DNA of 64,000 nt from the NCBI RefSeq assembly GCF_000203975.2, contig NZ_AFCF02000001.1, forward strand, positions 124,001 to 188,000, read 5' to 3'. Position numbers and translations under genes: made by a program. The DNA comes from Leisingera sp. ANG1. Lineage in GTDB: Bacteria; Pseudomonadota; Alphaproteobacteria; Rhodobacterales; Rhodobacteraceae. The notes beneath the pieces are model-generated. The model ran no database searches and was not told the origin of the DNA. It worked only from the letters and a program-made list of their open reading frames with translations. Positions 18,979-27,926 of this stretch are shown piece after piece (the first letter of the stretch is position 1; the number at the start of each line of letters is the position of its first letter).

Positions 18979-19530
18979 ATGATTTTTCGACAGGTGGTCA
19001 AGCGGCTGCGGCTGCTTCCTATTGCCGGCGCAGGCCTTCTTTTTCTGGCCAATTGCGGCGATGTTCAGAATGGATCCGTCAGCCGGGCAGAGGCTGAGGC
19101 CGCGCGGCTGGAGTATGCGGTTCAGGAAGTTCAGTACCTCCAGTCCAAGGGCCGCCGTGTCTGGTGTGTGCCCTTTGCCCGCAATGCCAGCGGGATTGAA
19201 ATTTTCGGCAACGCAAAAACCTGGTGGGCACAGGCAACGGGGCAATACAATCGCAGCAAGCAGCCGGAACCAGGTGCCGTGATGGCGTTCAGCGCCACCC
19301 GCTCCAACCCGTTGGGGCATGTCGCGGTGGTTTCCAAGGTTGAGGATGCGCGCAGGATCCGGGTCAATCACGCCAACTGGCACCGCAACAGAATCTCGCT
19401 CGGCATGGCGGTGGTTGATGTGTCGGAAAAGAATGACTGGTCCGCGGTCCGGCTGGAAAGCAACCCGGGCGCGTTCGGACGGGTCTACCCCGTCAAAGGT
19501 TTCATCACGGCTGAACCCGGCAACGGGTAA
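18979..19530 (+). CDS. CHAP-domain lipoprotein (putative cell-wall amidase/endopeptidase)
   Basis: 183 aa from ATG at 18979. The N-terminus ends in a lipobox (LLFLANCG), so it is likely lipid-anchored. The CHAP domain has the catalytic Cys in VWCVPFARN and the His in NPLGHVAVVSKV, followed by VNHANW. CHAP enzymes cut peptidoglycan peptides. The frame is open further upstream (18826) but without signal-like sequence. It is convergent with the globin gene. Confidence 0.88.
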   Translation: MIFRQVVKRLRLLPIAGAGLLFLANCGDVQNGSVSRAEAEAARLEYAVQEVQYLQSKGRRVWCVPFARNASGIEIFGNAKTWWAQATGQYNRSKQPEPGAVMAFSATRSNPLGHVAVVSKVEDARRIRVNHANWHRNRISLGMAVVDVSEKNDWSAVRLESNPGAFGRVYPVKGFITAEPGNG

Positions 19531-19563
19531 CGCCGCTGCCGTGGTGCAGTTCAGTTGCGCGGG

Positions 19564-20031
19564 TCAGTGACCCGGAATTTCGCCGCGTTCGATCATCTTG
19601 ACGGAAATTTCCTTGAAGGCCGTACGCCACATCGCCTCCAGCTCAAGGGTCATTTCCTTGCCGAGCGCATGGCGCAGGGTGTCGATCAGCGCCTCTTCCA
19701 TTGGGGCGAAATGGTCAGTGAGGACGCCTAGAGACGCATGTGTTTTGCCGAGCTGCTGAAATTGCGGGGCAACGGCGCTCTCATCATTCAGCCTGGCAAT
19801 AATCACGCCCAGTGTGGTCATGAATTTCATGCCCTGGCCTTCCAGGTCTTCGCGGAACAGCTTGCGCAACTCAGGCGCATGCCGGAACAGCGCGTCATAG
19901 AAATAGGCTGGCGATCTGCCGGTTTCTTCCTTCAGCTTGGTGTAGCTTTGCTGCAGTTGCTTGAGCTCGTCATCTGTCACGGCGGCTTGCTCCTCTCTGA
20001 TTGGTTTTCTGGCTTCCAATCTAAGGGTCAT
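19564..20031 (-). CDS. single-domain globin
   Basis: 155 aa from ATG at 20031; a GTG 17 codons later (VTDDELKQLQQSY) is a plausible alternative start. The globin fold is recognisable: the CD-corner pattern ALFRHAPELRKLF and the proximal-histidine segment LGKTHASLGV, then the C-terminal helix EAMWRTAFKEIS. There is no reductase domain, unlike flavohaemoglobin. Likely roles in this family are nitric-oxide or oxygen handling; that is family knowledge, not read from context. Confidence 0.85.
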   Translation of the reverse strand: MTLRLEARKPIREEQAAVTDDELKQLQQSYTKLKEETGRSPAYFYDALFRHAPELRKLFREDLEGQGMKFMTTLGVIIARLNDESAVAPQFQQLGKTHASLGVLTDHFAPMEEALIDTLRHALGKEMTLELEAMWRTAFKEISVKMIERGEIPGH

Positions 20032-20096
20032 GCAGACGCAGTTCCTTGATCCGCCTCAATACATTGCACACGACAGGGATGCGTGGCACGCGGCGG

Positions 20097-20678
20097 TTAG
20101 CGTGTCAGTACCAGCGCACCATTGCGGATCTCGATGCTGGACCAGCGCTGCAGGTAGCCCATGCCCAGCAAAGATTGATCCAGTTCGCCCTGATTGACCC
20201 AAACGCGCAGATCCGTGTCGGTGATGCCGCCCAGCGAAATCTCATCCACCCAGACAGAGGCGGTGCGCACTTCGCCATTGGCGGTGCTGGCACGGCCGAG
20301 ATAGGCGAGGTTGCCGGTATCAATGCCTGCGCTTTGCGCGTCGCGCTCATTCAGCACCACCTGGCTGGCGCCGGTATCGACCAGAAACTCGACTGGCGCG
20401 CCGTTCACTTCAAGCGTCAGGTAGTAATGGCCGTCAGGAGAGCGCGGCACCTCGACCCGGCCGGCATCCATCGCCACGCTTTGCTGCGGCCGGACGGTCT
20501 GCCGGATGTCCTCCCACAGCCCGTATGAGGCGATCACGCCAAGGAAAATAAAGCCCCAGACGGCAAACATCTGCAGCGTCTTGCCGATGCTTTGGCGGTT
20601 CTGGACAAAGACCCATGACCCGACTGCAACCAGAAGGATGATCAGATAGATAAACCGTCCGATTTCATATTCGCCCAT
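20097..20678 (-). CDS. retropepsin-like aspartic protease, TIGR02281 family
   Basis: 193 aa. Two hydrophobic segments at the N-terminus (FIYLIILLVAVGSWVFV and FAVWGFIFLGVIASYGL) anchor it in the inner membrane. The periplasmic part carries the clan AA active-site motif VDTGASQVVL at about residues 110-119, followed by the GMGYLQRWSS element typical of this family. Proteolytic substrate unknown. It is downstream of marC on the same strand, 44 bp apart. Confidence 0.9.
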   Translation of the reverse strand: MGEYEIGRFIYLIILLVAVGSWVFVQNRQSIGKTLQMFAVWGFIFLGVIASYGLWEDIRQTVRPQQSVAMDAGRVEVPRSPDGHYYLTLEVNGAPVEFLVDTGASQVVLNERDAQSAGIDTGNLAYLGRASTANGEVRTASVWVDEISLGGITDTDLRVWVNQGELDQSLLGMGYLQRWSSIEIRNGALVLTR

Positions 20679-20722
20679 GCGCTCACCTCCTGGATATAAT
20701 GTAGGTGCTGCGGGACGTTATA

Positions 20723-21343
20723 CTAGCCGGCGAAACCGAAGTCGCGCAGGCCGTCCAGAACGAACTGCACCGAAAGTGCCGCCAGCAGCATGCCCAGAAG
20801 CCGGGTGACAACAGTGATCCCGGTCTTGCCCAGCATCCGTTCGAACAGGCCGGAGAACAGGCACATCACCAAGAGGATCGCCAGAACCGCGATCACCACG
20901 CCCATGACCATGGCGAAGCCCGCGAAACCGGGCTGCTGGCCGGTCAGCAGGATCACCGTGGCGATGGAGCCGGGGCCAGCCATCAACGGGATTGCCAGAG
21001 GAAAGACGGAAGGATCGTCGAAGTCATCTTCCTCGCTGCGGTCCTCGCGCCGCTTGTTGCGGCGTTCGAACAGCATGTCGAGGGCGGTCAGGAACAGCAG
21101 GACGCCGCCAGCCACCCGGAAAGCGGGCATTGAAATGCCGATGAAACCCAGCACTGCTTCGCCAAATCCAGCAAAGATCGCCAGCAGGACCGCAGCCGTA
21201 ATTGTTGCCCGCAGTGCTATGGAGCGGCGGCGGGAGGAGGACATGCCCTGGGTCAGGGCAATGAAAACCGGTGTCAGGCCGATCGGGTCGACGATGACGA
21301 ACAAGGTAACAAAAGAGGTGATCAGAAATGCAGTGTCGATCAT
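20723..21343 (-). CDS. MarC family integral membrane protein
   Basis: 206 aa, six predicted membrane helices, with the family pieces VIVDPIGLTPVFIALTQG, GISMPAFRVAGGVLLF and VFPLAIPLMAGPGSIATV. Function of MarC proteins remains unclear; the older antibiotic-resistance link is not supported for most members. The start overlaps the stop of the ABC-F gene by 4 bp. Confidence 0.93.
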   Translation of the reverse strand: MIDTAFLITSFVTLFVIVDPIGLTPVFIALTQGMSSSRRRSIALRATITAAVLLAIFAGFGEAVLGFIGISMPAFRVAGGVLLFLTALDMLFERRNKRREDRSEEDDFDDPSVFPLAIPLMAGPGSIATVILLTGQQPGFAGFAMVMGVVIAVLAILLVMCLFSGLFERMLGKTGITVVTRLLGMLLAALSVQFVLDGLRDFGFAG

Positions 21344-23187
21344 TGTGCCTCGGCTTTTTCCAGTTTCTCAACTGCCTTCATCCAAAGATCCTCGGCGCGG
21401 TCCTGGGCTTCCATCACTTCGGCATATTTGCGCTGCCAGACAACAGCCTCATCCTTGCGGCCTTCTTCGTACAGCGCGGGGTCTGCCAGCTTCTGGGCCA
21501 GCTTGTCCCGCATCTCGCTGACTTTTTCGAGCCGTGCCTCACCTTTGCGGACCTCGGCGCGCAGGGCCAGGATAGCGTCGCGGGAAGGGCGCTTGGGCTT
21601 GTCTGCCTTGGGTTTGCCCGCTGGTTTGTCGCGTGTCAGCAGCAGGTCGCGGTAGGCGGGCAGGTCGCCCTCAAACGGCTTCACAGTGCCGCCGGACACG
21701 AGCCACAGGCGGTCCGCCACCAGGCTGAGAAGGTGCATGTCGTGGCTGACCAGAATAACTGCGCCGGAGTAGGCTGTCAGCGCCTCAACCAAAGCCTCGC
21801 GGCTTTCGATGTCCAGGTGGTTGGTCGGTTCGTCAAGGATCAGCAGATGCGGCGCGGGCAGGGTGGCCAGCAGCAGCGACAGGCGTGCTTTCTGGCCGCC
21901 GGAGAGACGGCCCACCGCGGTATCAGCCTGATCCGCGCCAAGGCCAAAACCGGCCAGCCGGGCGCGCAGCCGGGCCTGGCCCTCGTCGGGGCGTTCGCGC
22001 TGCAGATGCTGCAGCGGTGTTTCGTCGATGTGCAGCTCATCCACCTGGTGCTGGGCGAAAAAGCCGATCCGCAGTTTGCTGGACTGGGTCATCCGTCCCG
22101 TCATCACGTCCAGGCGCCCCGAAAGCATCTTGGAGAGGGTGGATTTGCCCTCGCCGTTTTTACCCAGCAGCGCGATGCGGTCGTCCTGGTCGATGCGCAG
22201 ATCCAGCCGGCTGAGGATCGTGGTGCCGTCATAGCCGACCGATGCCCCCTCGGTGGCGATGATCGGCGGCGACAGCTCCTCCGGTTCGGGGAAGGTGAAC
22301 ACGGTGCGTGCGGCGTCTTCGGGCGCGCGGATGGTTTCCATCTTCTCCAGCATCTTCACCCGGCTTTGCGCCTGTTTTGCCTTGCTGGCCTTGGCCTTGA
22401 ACCGGTCCACAAAGGCCTGCAGGTGGGCGCGGCGGGCGTCCTGTTTCTTGGCCAAGGCGGCCTGATTGGCGCGGTTGGCGGCGCGCTGGCGGGCGAATTG
22501 GTCATAGTTGCCGGAATAGAATGTCAGGCCAAGGTCTTCGAGGTGCAGAATGCCGTTCACTGAGCGGTTCAGCAGTTCACGGTCGTGGCTGATGATGATC
22601 ACCGTGTGCGGGTATTTCACCAGATAGGCCTCAAGCCACAGTGCGCCTTCGAGGTCCAGATAGTTGGTCGGTTCGTCCAGCAGCAGCAGATCGGGCTGGG
22701 AGAACAACACCGACGCCAAGGCGACGCGCATCCGCCAGCCGCCTGAGAAGTCGGAGCAGGGGCGCTGCTGGGCCTCGTAGTCAAACCCGAGCCCTTTGAG
22801 GATGGAGGCAGCACGGGCCTCGGCCGACCAGGCGTCAATGTCCGCAAGGCGGGTTTGGATTTCCGCGATCCGCCCCGGATCCTGTGCGGTTTCCGCCTCC
22901 GCCATCAGCTCGGCACGTTCGGTATCGGCCGCCAGCACCGTGTCGATCAGCGACACGTCCGAGGCGGGGGCTTCCTGTGCCACCCCGCCGATCCGCGCCC
23001 GGCTGGGCAGGGAAATGCTGCCGGATTCCAGCGACAGCTCATTGCGGATCAGCCGGAACAGCGTTGTCTTGCCGGTGCCATTGCGGCCGACCAATCCGAC
23101 TTTGTGTCCGGTGGGGATCGTGGCGCTGGCGCCATCGAACAGGAGGCGGCCTTCGACCGCATAGGAAATATCGCTGATACGTAACAT
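21340..23187 (-). CDS. ABC-F family ATP-binding protein (Uup/YheS-like)
   Basis: 615 aa from ATG at 23187 (MLRISDISYAVEGR); the frame extends back to 23262 without similarity. Two ATP-binding cassettes on one chain and no membrane helices. Walker A motifs are GRNGTGKT in the first cassette and GKNGEGKS in the second. The signature motifs are FSGGWRMR and LSGGQKARLS, with LLLDEPTNYLD and LILDEPTNHLD as Walker B. A linker helix pair lies between the cassettes, and a basic coiled-coil tail follows around residue 530. ABC-F proteins act on the ribosome in translation or antibiotic protection. Confidence 0.95.
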   Translation of the reverse strand: MLRISDISYAVEGRLLFDGASATIPTGHKVGLVGRNGTGKTTLFRLIRNELSLESGSISLPSRARIGGVAQEAPASDVSLIDTVLAADTERAELMAEAETAQDPGRIAEIQTRLADIDAWSAEARAASILKGLGFDYEAQQRPCSDFSGGWRMRVALASVLFSQPDLLLLDEPTNYLDLEGALWLEAYLVKYPHTVIIISHDRELLNRSVNGILHLEDLGLTFYSGNYDQFARQRAANRANQAALAKKQDARRAHLQAFVDRFKAKASKAKQAQSRVKMLEKMETIRAPEDAARTVFTFPEPEELSPPIIATEGASVGYDGTTILSRLDLRIDQDDRIALLGKNGEGKSTLSKMLSGRLDVMTGRMTQSSKLRIGFFAQHQVDELHIDETPLQHLQRERPDEGQARLRARLAGFGLGADQADTAVGRLSGGQKARLSLLLATLPAPHLLILDEPTNHLDIESREALVEALTAYSGAVILVSHDMHLLSLVADRLWLVSGGTVKPFEGDLPAYRDLLLTRDKPAGKPKADKPKRPSRDAILALRAEVRKGEARLEKVSEMRDKLAQKLADPALYEEGRKDEAVVWQRKYAEVMEAQDRAEDLWMKAVEKLEKAEAQ

Positions 23188-23268
23188 GAACCGAGCACTG
23201 CGGCAGTGCTGCGGTGTTGTCAATGGGGGTGGGGAGCTGGCGGCGGCTGGCAGCCCCATCATGAGCTG

Positions 23269-23547
23269 CTATTTCAGATGCCGGGCCAGTTCATCGAAGG
23301 AGTAGGATGCAAATCCAACCAGCGGGCTCTCACCATCACGGCTGAAAGCAAAGACGTGGATCTCGTCATGGCGCAGGGTGGCGCGGCAGAAGGTGTCCGG
23401 TTTGGCGAGCTGCGCCGGACAGCTGTCCAGATCCGTGTGGGCGATAGCAGTTTCGAAAAGGCCGTATGTCATTGACATGGCAGTTTCAGCGGCAACTGCC
23501 GGGGCGGCTGCGAGGCAGGCGATCAGAGCAAATGCAGGTTTCATCAT
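23269..23547 (-). CDS. small secreted protein, unknown function
   Basis: 92 aa with a clear signal peptide (MMKPAFALIACLAAAPAVAAE). The mature part has two cysteines (SCPAQ, TFCRATL) and a compact predicted fold. No family recognised. It lies 81 bp upstream of the ABC-F gene on the same strand and may or may not be in that operon. Confidence 0.65.
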   Translation of the reverse strand: MMKPAFALIACLAAAPAVAAETAMSMTYGLFETAIAHTDLDSCPAQLAKPDTFCRATLRHDEIHVFAFSRDGESPLVGFASYSFDELARHLK

Positions 23548-23745
23548 TCAACCTTGTTTCAAGTTTCAACCCTGTTCGCGCTGTGGTATCTGACAAAAAC
23601 AATCAGATAATTGCAACCCCGAAGCAGCAGCTGCGTCAAAGCTGCGCAATCCCCTCTTTATCCTGTCACAGAGCCATGCTATCGGGGCGGCAATTCGTAA
23701 CGGGCCGGGCATGACGTCCGGCTTTTCAGCACAGGAGTCTGCCAC

Positions 23746-24168
23746 ATGGCACTGGAACGCACTTTCTCGATCATCAAGCCCGATGCAACCCGCCGTAACC
23801 TGACCGGCGCAATCAACGCCAAGTTTGAAGAAGCTGGCCTGCGCGTCGTGGCGCAGAAGCGCATCCACCTGACCAAAGCGCAAGCGGGCGAGTTCTACAA
23901 GGTGCACGCCGAGCGTCCGTTCTACGACGAACTGTGCGAATTCATGGCTTCCGCGCCGATCGTTGCACAGGTTCTGGAAGGCGAGAATGCCATCGCGAAG
24001 AACCGCGAAGTCATGGGCGCCACCAACCCGGCAGACGCCGCGGCCGGCACCATCCGCGCTGAGTTCGCTGAATCGGTTGGTGAAAACTCCGTTCACGGTT
24101 CCGACGCACCGGAAACCGCAGCGGTTGAAATCGCCTACTTCTTCTCCGGCCTCGAGCTGGTCGGCTAA
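23746..24168 (+). CDS. ndk: nucleoside diphosphate kinase
   Basis: 140 aa. It transfers the gamma phosphate between nucleoside triphosphates and diphosphates through a phospho-histidine. The active-site segment NSVHGSD places the catalytic His at residue 117; [10 protein letters not shown] at the start and [10 protein letters not shown] are also typical. Full length for the family. It is a single gene with its own strong terminator. Confidence 0.98.
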   Translation: MALERTFSIIKPDATRRNLTGAINAKFEEAGLRVVAQKRIHLTKAQAGEFYKVHAERPFYDELCEFMASAPIVAQVLEGENAIAKNREVMGATNPADAAAGTIRAEFAESVGENSVHGSDAPETAAVEIAYFFSGLELVG

Positions 24169-24190
24169 GCCACAGGCTTATCCGGATCTA

Positions 24191-24226
24191 GAAGGGCTGC
24201 AACCTCCGGGTTGCAGCCCTTCTTTT
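24191..24226 (+). terminator. rho-independent terminator of ndk
   Basis: Perfect 14-bp stem (24191-24204 with 24209-24222), tetraloop TCCG, followed by TTTTATT. It starts 23 bp after the ndk stop. The T-tract touches the end of the convergent DUF4112 gene. Confidence 0.95.
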
Positions 24227-24743
24227 ATTGTGAAAACGGCCTGCCCAGCGGGTGCTGGCGGATCCCCGGCTGATTTTGTTGCCGGGCCGGTCTGGCGGCG
24301 TAGGCCGGGGACGCCCGCAGCTCCCGCGGAGCGCTCAGGCTGGAAAACTTTCTCCGTCCCAGGCGTTTCGGCAATGGTTCACGCCTGCCTGCCCGGTCCT
24401 CGAGGTGCTGGCGGAGCAGCGCTGCATTACGGGTGTTGGACTTCCAGGCCGCATCAAACAGGTCACCCAGCAGCGGCACCGCGCCGATCAGCGCGTCGAT
24501 GCCTGAGTTGGCGGCCATCCGGGCCAGCACCGGGGCGGAGGCGCCCATGCGGTATCCGGAGTAGAGGAGGTAGCCGGCAGGCAGCAGGGCAAACGCGTCG
24601 CCGATGCCTGGCACCAGGCCTGCGATGCTGTCCCAGCCTATCCTCACCCCAATAACCGGAACGCGGAAGGCGCGGTCCATACGATGGGCAAGGCGCTCAA
24701 GTTTCAGCAACCGCTTTTGCTGATATTCCGGCAGTTCAGGCAT
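24225..24743 (-). CDS. DUF4112 domain-containing membrane protein
   Basis: 172 aa from ATG at 24743 (MPELPEYQQKRLLKLERLA). The DUF4112 core runs from about residue 12 to 115, with IGWDSIAGLVPGIGDAFALLPAGYLLY and DALIGAVPLLGDLFDAAWK, two hydrophobic hairpins. The tail is Arg-rich and poorly conserved. Function unknown. The start overlaps the stop of the upstream YqaE-type gene by 8 bp. Confidence 0.85.
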   Translation of the reverse strand: MPELPEYQQKRLLKLERLAHRMDRAFRVPVIGVRIGWDSIAGLVPGIGDAFALLPAGYLLYSGYRMGASAPVLARMAANSGIDALIGAVPLLGDLFDAAWKSNTRNAALLRQHLEDRAGRREPLPKRLGRRKFSSLSAPRELRASPAYAARPARQQNQPGIRQHPLGRPFSQ

Positions 24744-24906
24744 GGCGCGGCGTCCTTGCAATAATCCAGACCGCGTGAACGATGCCGGGGATGTAGCCAA
24801 GAAGCGTGAGCAGAATGTTCAGCCAGAAATGCTTGCCCAGGCCCACCTGCAGGAACACGCCCAGCGGCGGCAAAATGACTGCGAAAATGATGCGGATCAG
24901 GTCCAT
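24736..24906 (-). CDS. YqaE/Pmp3 family small membrane protein
   Basis: 56 aa from ATG at 24906, preceded by a strong AAGGGAGA ribosome site. Two membrane helices with the UPF0057 signature: IFAVILPPLGVFLQVGLG then LNILLTLLGYIPGIVHAVWI. Homologues stabilise membrane potential under salt or stress in plants and yeast. Coupled to the DUF4112 gene by an 8-bp overlap. Confidence 0.9.
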   Translation of the reverse strand: MDLIRIIFAVILPPLGVFLQVGLGKHFWLNILLTLLGYIPGIVHAVWIIARTPRHA

Positions 24907-25035
24907 GCCGGATCTCCCTTGGTTGCGACTGTCCTTGGAGACACAACGCTGCAGCACTGGAAAAGGTTGCAGTCTTGCCAGCTGGCTGGTTTTTCGCGGC
25001 CTTGCAATCACCTGACCCTGGCCCCGCCCGGGGGG

Positions 25036-25383
25036 TTAGAGCGTCTTCAAATCCGCAGGCGTTGCACGCACGCCGATGGCGTCCAGTTCCGCCAGCAGTT
25101 TGGAGCTGTGCTGCGGGCGCGTCTCTGCCTTGATCGCATCAAAGCGTTTGCGCAGCTCTTCTTTTTCTTTTCCCTTGCAGTCATTCCAGGGCCGCCCCTG
25201 CAAGGCCATCACCAGCACGTAGTAGCCGATGAAATGCGGCCGGGTGCCGGTTTGCAACAGCTTGGCATAAGCTGCATCGGCACCAATCGCGCGCAGCTCT
25301 TCGGCGGAGGTGATACCTGCGCGGTGGCAGGCTTCCTCGTAGGCGGGGCCGAGGTTGCGGATGGAGGAGATGGCTGTGTTCAT
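25036..25383 (-). CDS. TfoX/Sxy C-terminal domain protein
   Basis: 115 aa. It matches the helix-hairpin-helix C-terminal half of TfoX (SIRNLGPAYEEACHRAGITSAEELRAIGADAAYAKL) and has no N-terminal TfoX domain, followed by a short charged tail. In gammaproteobacteria full-length TfoX activates competence; stand-alone C-terminal proteins are of unknown role. It is divergent from the P450 gene. Confidence 0.8.
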   Translation of the reverse strand: MNTAISSIRNLGPAYEEACHRAGITSAEELRAIGADAAYAKLLQTGTRPHFIGYYVLVMALQGRPWNDCKGKEKEELRKRFDAIKAETRPQHSSKLLAELDAIGVRATPADLKTL

Positions 25384-25544
25384 GGTTTGTTTCTATCTGC
25401 GCGATCTTCTGTTGTCACGCGGAAATCTTGCATCGTTGTCATTGTTATCCGGCACTTTGACGCTGGGTTCCGCGCCGGAATGGGTGATTGACAGTCTCAT
25501 TTGCTGCGGAAACGCTACCGGAGCAACCGGCAGGAGGGCGAAGG

Positions 25545-26774
25545 ATGAGCAATGCAGCGTACAGGCCTGTGAGCGTTGAGGGATTTGACCTGGCGAACCC
25601 GCCAGAGGGGTTTATTGCGGATCCCTTCCCCTACTACGATGCCTTGTTGCACGATGCCCCGGTGCTGCCGCAGCCGGACGGGTCCTTGCTGGTCTGCCGC
25701 CATGCGGATCTGGACAGGATTTACCGTGATACCACTTTGTTTTCCTCGGACAAAAAACGCGTCTTTGCACCCAAATACGGCGCGGGTTCGCCGCTGTTTG
25801 AGCATCACACCACCTCGCTTGTGTTCTCCGACCCGCCCTTGCACACGCGGGTGCGCAAGATCATGACCTCTGCCCTGACACCGCGGGCGATTTCCAGGAT
25901 GGAGCCGGGGCTGATTGAGACCGTCGACCATTTGCTGAACTCTATGGCGGGAAGCGGCGAGGTGGATCTGATAGGGGATTTCGCTGCCTCCATTCCGATC
26001 CAGATCATCGGCAATCTGCTGGATGTTCCACTGGAGGAACGGGCGCCCTTGCGGGATTGGTCGCTGGCGATCCTCGGCGCGCTGGAGCCTGCGCTGAGCG
26101 AGGCCCAACTGGCGGCGGGGCACCGCGCAGTGGAGGAATTCAAGGACTACCTGCAAGACCTGATCGCACGGCGGCGGGCCAGACCGGGCGACATTGAGAC
26201 CGACGTGCTGACCCGGCTGATCCGGGGCGAGGGGGCAGACGGGACCCTTAGTGAGGTCGAGCTGATCCAGAATTGCATTTTCATCCTGAATGCAGGTCAT
26301 GAGACCACCACGAACCTGATCGGCAACGGGCTGGCGCTGCTGAACGACCATCCAGAGCAACGGCGGCGCTTGCTGGAAGAACCGGAGCTGATAAAGCCCG
26401 CGGTGGAGGAGGTACTGCGGTTCCGCTCTCCGAACCAGCTGGGCAATAGGGAAACTACCGCAGAGGCGGAGATCGGCAGTATCCGGGTGCCTGCTGGGAC
26501 CAACCTGCATCTGGTGATCGGGGCGGCGAACCGCGATCCGGGCGCGTTTGAAAACCCTGCGGAATTTGACATTGCCCGTACACCGAACCGGCATCTGGCC
26601 TTTGCTGGCGGTCCGCATGTCTGTGTCGGGCTGACGCTGGCCCGGCTGGAGGGCAAGATTGCCATCGAGCGCCTGCTGCGCCGGTTTCCGGACTACCGCA
26701 TATTGCCCGGGAGAGTGCCGGGCGGACGGATCCGGTTTCGCGGCTATGCGCGCTTGCCCGCGGCGCTGGGGTGA
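25545..26774 (+). CDS. cytochrome P450, soluble bacterial type
   Basis: 409 aa from ATG at 25545, which follows AGGAGG; an upstream in-frame start at 25488 has no ribosome site. P450 hallmarks: I-helix oxygen-binding NAGHETTTN, K-helix ExxR in EEVLRFRSP, and the heme loop FAGGPHVCVGLTLAR with the thiolate ligand Cys360. It should hydroxylate a small lipophilic molecule using ferredoxin electrons; no ferredoxin or reductase gene is adjacent. It is convergent with an AraC-family regulator, 15 bp apart. Substrate unknown. Confidence 0.93.
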   Translation: MSNAAYRPVSVEGFDLANPPEGFIADPFPYYDALLHDAPVLPQPDGSLLVCRHADLDRIYRDTTLFSSDKKRVFAPKYGAGSPLFEHHTTSLVFSDPPLHTRVRKIMTSALTPRAISRMEPGLIETVDHLLNSMAGSGEVDLIGDFAASIPIQIIGNLLDVPLEERAPLRDWSLAILGALEPALSEAQLAAGHRAVEEFKDYLQDLIARRRARPGDIETDVLTRLIRGEGADGTLSEVELIQNCIFILNAGHETTTNLIGNGLALLNDHPEQRRRLLEEPELIKPAVEEVLRFRSPNQLGNRETTAEAEIGSIRVPAGTNLHLVIGAANRDPGAFENPAEFDIARTPNRHLAFAGGPHVCVGLTLARLEGKIAIERLLRRFPDYRILPGRVPGGRIRFRGYARLPAALG

Positions 26775-26788
26775 GGGGACGGCTGCAC

Positions 26789-27814
26789 TCAGATTGCCGC
26801 TGACCTGTAGGCGCTTGGCGGTGCGCCGGTCCAGCGGCGGAAGGCGCGGTGAAAGTTGGCGGCGGAGGAAAACCCGGTGTCCTGCGAGATTTCCTCGATG
26901 CTTTTCAGGCCGGATTGCAGGTCGCGTATTGCCAGATCGCGCCGCAGCCCGTCCTTGATGGCCTGAAAGGAGGTGTCCTCTGTCTCCAGCCGCCGCATCA
27001 GCGTGCGCGGGGTGACGCTTAGCGCTCTTGCTGCGTCCGCAAGATGACAATTCTCCCAGCTGCTCCGGTACAGGAATTCCCGTACTTTCAGCGACTGGGT
27101 GTGTTCGCGGAACCCGGTGAAAATCCAGTCGCGAGGCGCCCGGGCCAGAAAGTCGTTCAGTTCTGCATTGCTGCGGTGGCCGGGCAATCCAGCGGAGCCG
27201 GTGTCGAAGTCGATCGCGGACCACCGCGCACCAAAGCTGACAGGGGCAGGGAAGATGACCGCATAGTCCTGGGCAAACGCGGGGCGTTCAAAGGCGAACT
27301 GCACAGCGCGGACCGGCACTTCATATCCAGCAAGCCACGACAGCAGCCCGTGCGCCAGTTTCAGGATCAGCATGTGCCCGAACCGCTGCGCAGGCTGGCT
27401 GCCTTGGGGCACCAGTTGCAGGCCGGTGCTGGTGGTATCTTCTGTCAGGTCGACCCGGTAGTCGTCCAGCAGCAGGTTCCAGAACGTGGAAAACCGGTGC
27501 AAGGCGGCGGGCAGCGTGCTGGCTTCGCGCACGGTTGTCAGCAGATGCTGCAAGGCCCTGGGCCTTACCGGCCGGCTCCAGAGGCCCGTCATCTCGTCCC
27601 CGGTTTCAACTGCGGCAATCTGATAAAGCCGTACGATCTGATCCAGCGTGACCCGATGGGTCAGTTGCCCCTCCGCCAGATGCAGCCCGGCCCGTTGCAG
27701 GAAAGTCGCCAGTTGTCCTTCCTCGCTGCATTTGCGCAGCGCGTGCAGCCAGTCTCCGGCAAACTGCGGTGACACTGTTGCAAGGCTGGAGGAATCTGGC
27801 GGCGGGATCTGCAT
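26789..27814 (-). CDS. AraC family transcriptional regulator
   Basis: 341 aa from ATG at 27814. It has a long ligand-binding N-terminal domain of the OruR/QuiR type (Arabinose_bd-like, about residues 20-210) and a C-terminal double helix-turn-helix: HLADAARALSVTPRTLMRRL and ISQDTGFSSAANFHRAFRRW. It is divergent from dmdC with 112 bp between starts and convergent with the P450. The placement makes it the first candidate regulator of the dmdC-dmdD pair (inference). Confidence 0.9.
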   Translation of the reverse strand: MQIPPPDSSSLATVSPQFAGDWLHALRKCSEEGQLATFLQRAGLHLAEGQLTHRVTLDQIVRLYQIAAVETGDEMTGLWSRPVRPRALQHLLTTVREASTLPAALHRFSTFWNLLLDDYRVDLTEDTTSTGLQLVPQGSQPAQRFGHMLILKLAHGLLSWLAGYEVPVRAVQFAFERPAFAQDYAVIFPAPVSFGARWSAIDFDTGSAGLPGHRSNAELNDFLARAPRDWIFTGFREHTQSLKVREFLYRSSWENCHLADAARALSVTPRTLMRRLETEDTSFQAIKDGLRRDLAIRDLQSGLKSIEEISQDTGFSSAANFHRAFRRWTGAPPSAYRSAAI

Positions 27815-27926
27815 CGTGAATGCGTTTCTTGTCACTTTTTGAAAGGATTTTGTCTGTAATGAACGTGGAATAGCACCATTGCAACGCGTATCTGGCATGA
27901 AGGAACAATAATCCGGAGCCACGGAA

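Noticed and set aside
25515-27224. 569-codon minus-strand open frame over the P450 gene
   Set aside because: Antisense to a clear P450 and an AraC gene; Arg/Gln/Pro-rich translation without motifs.
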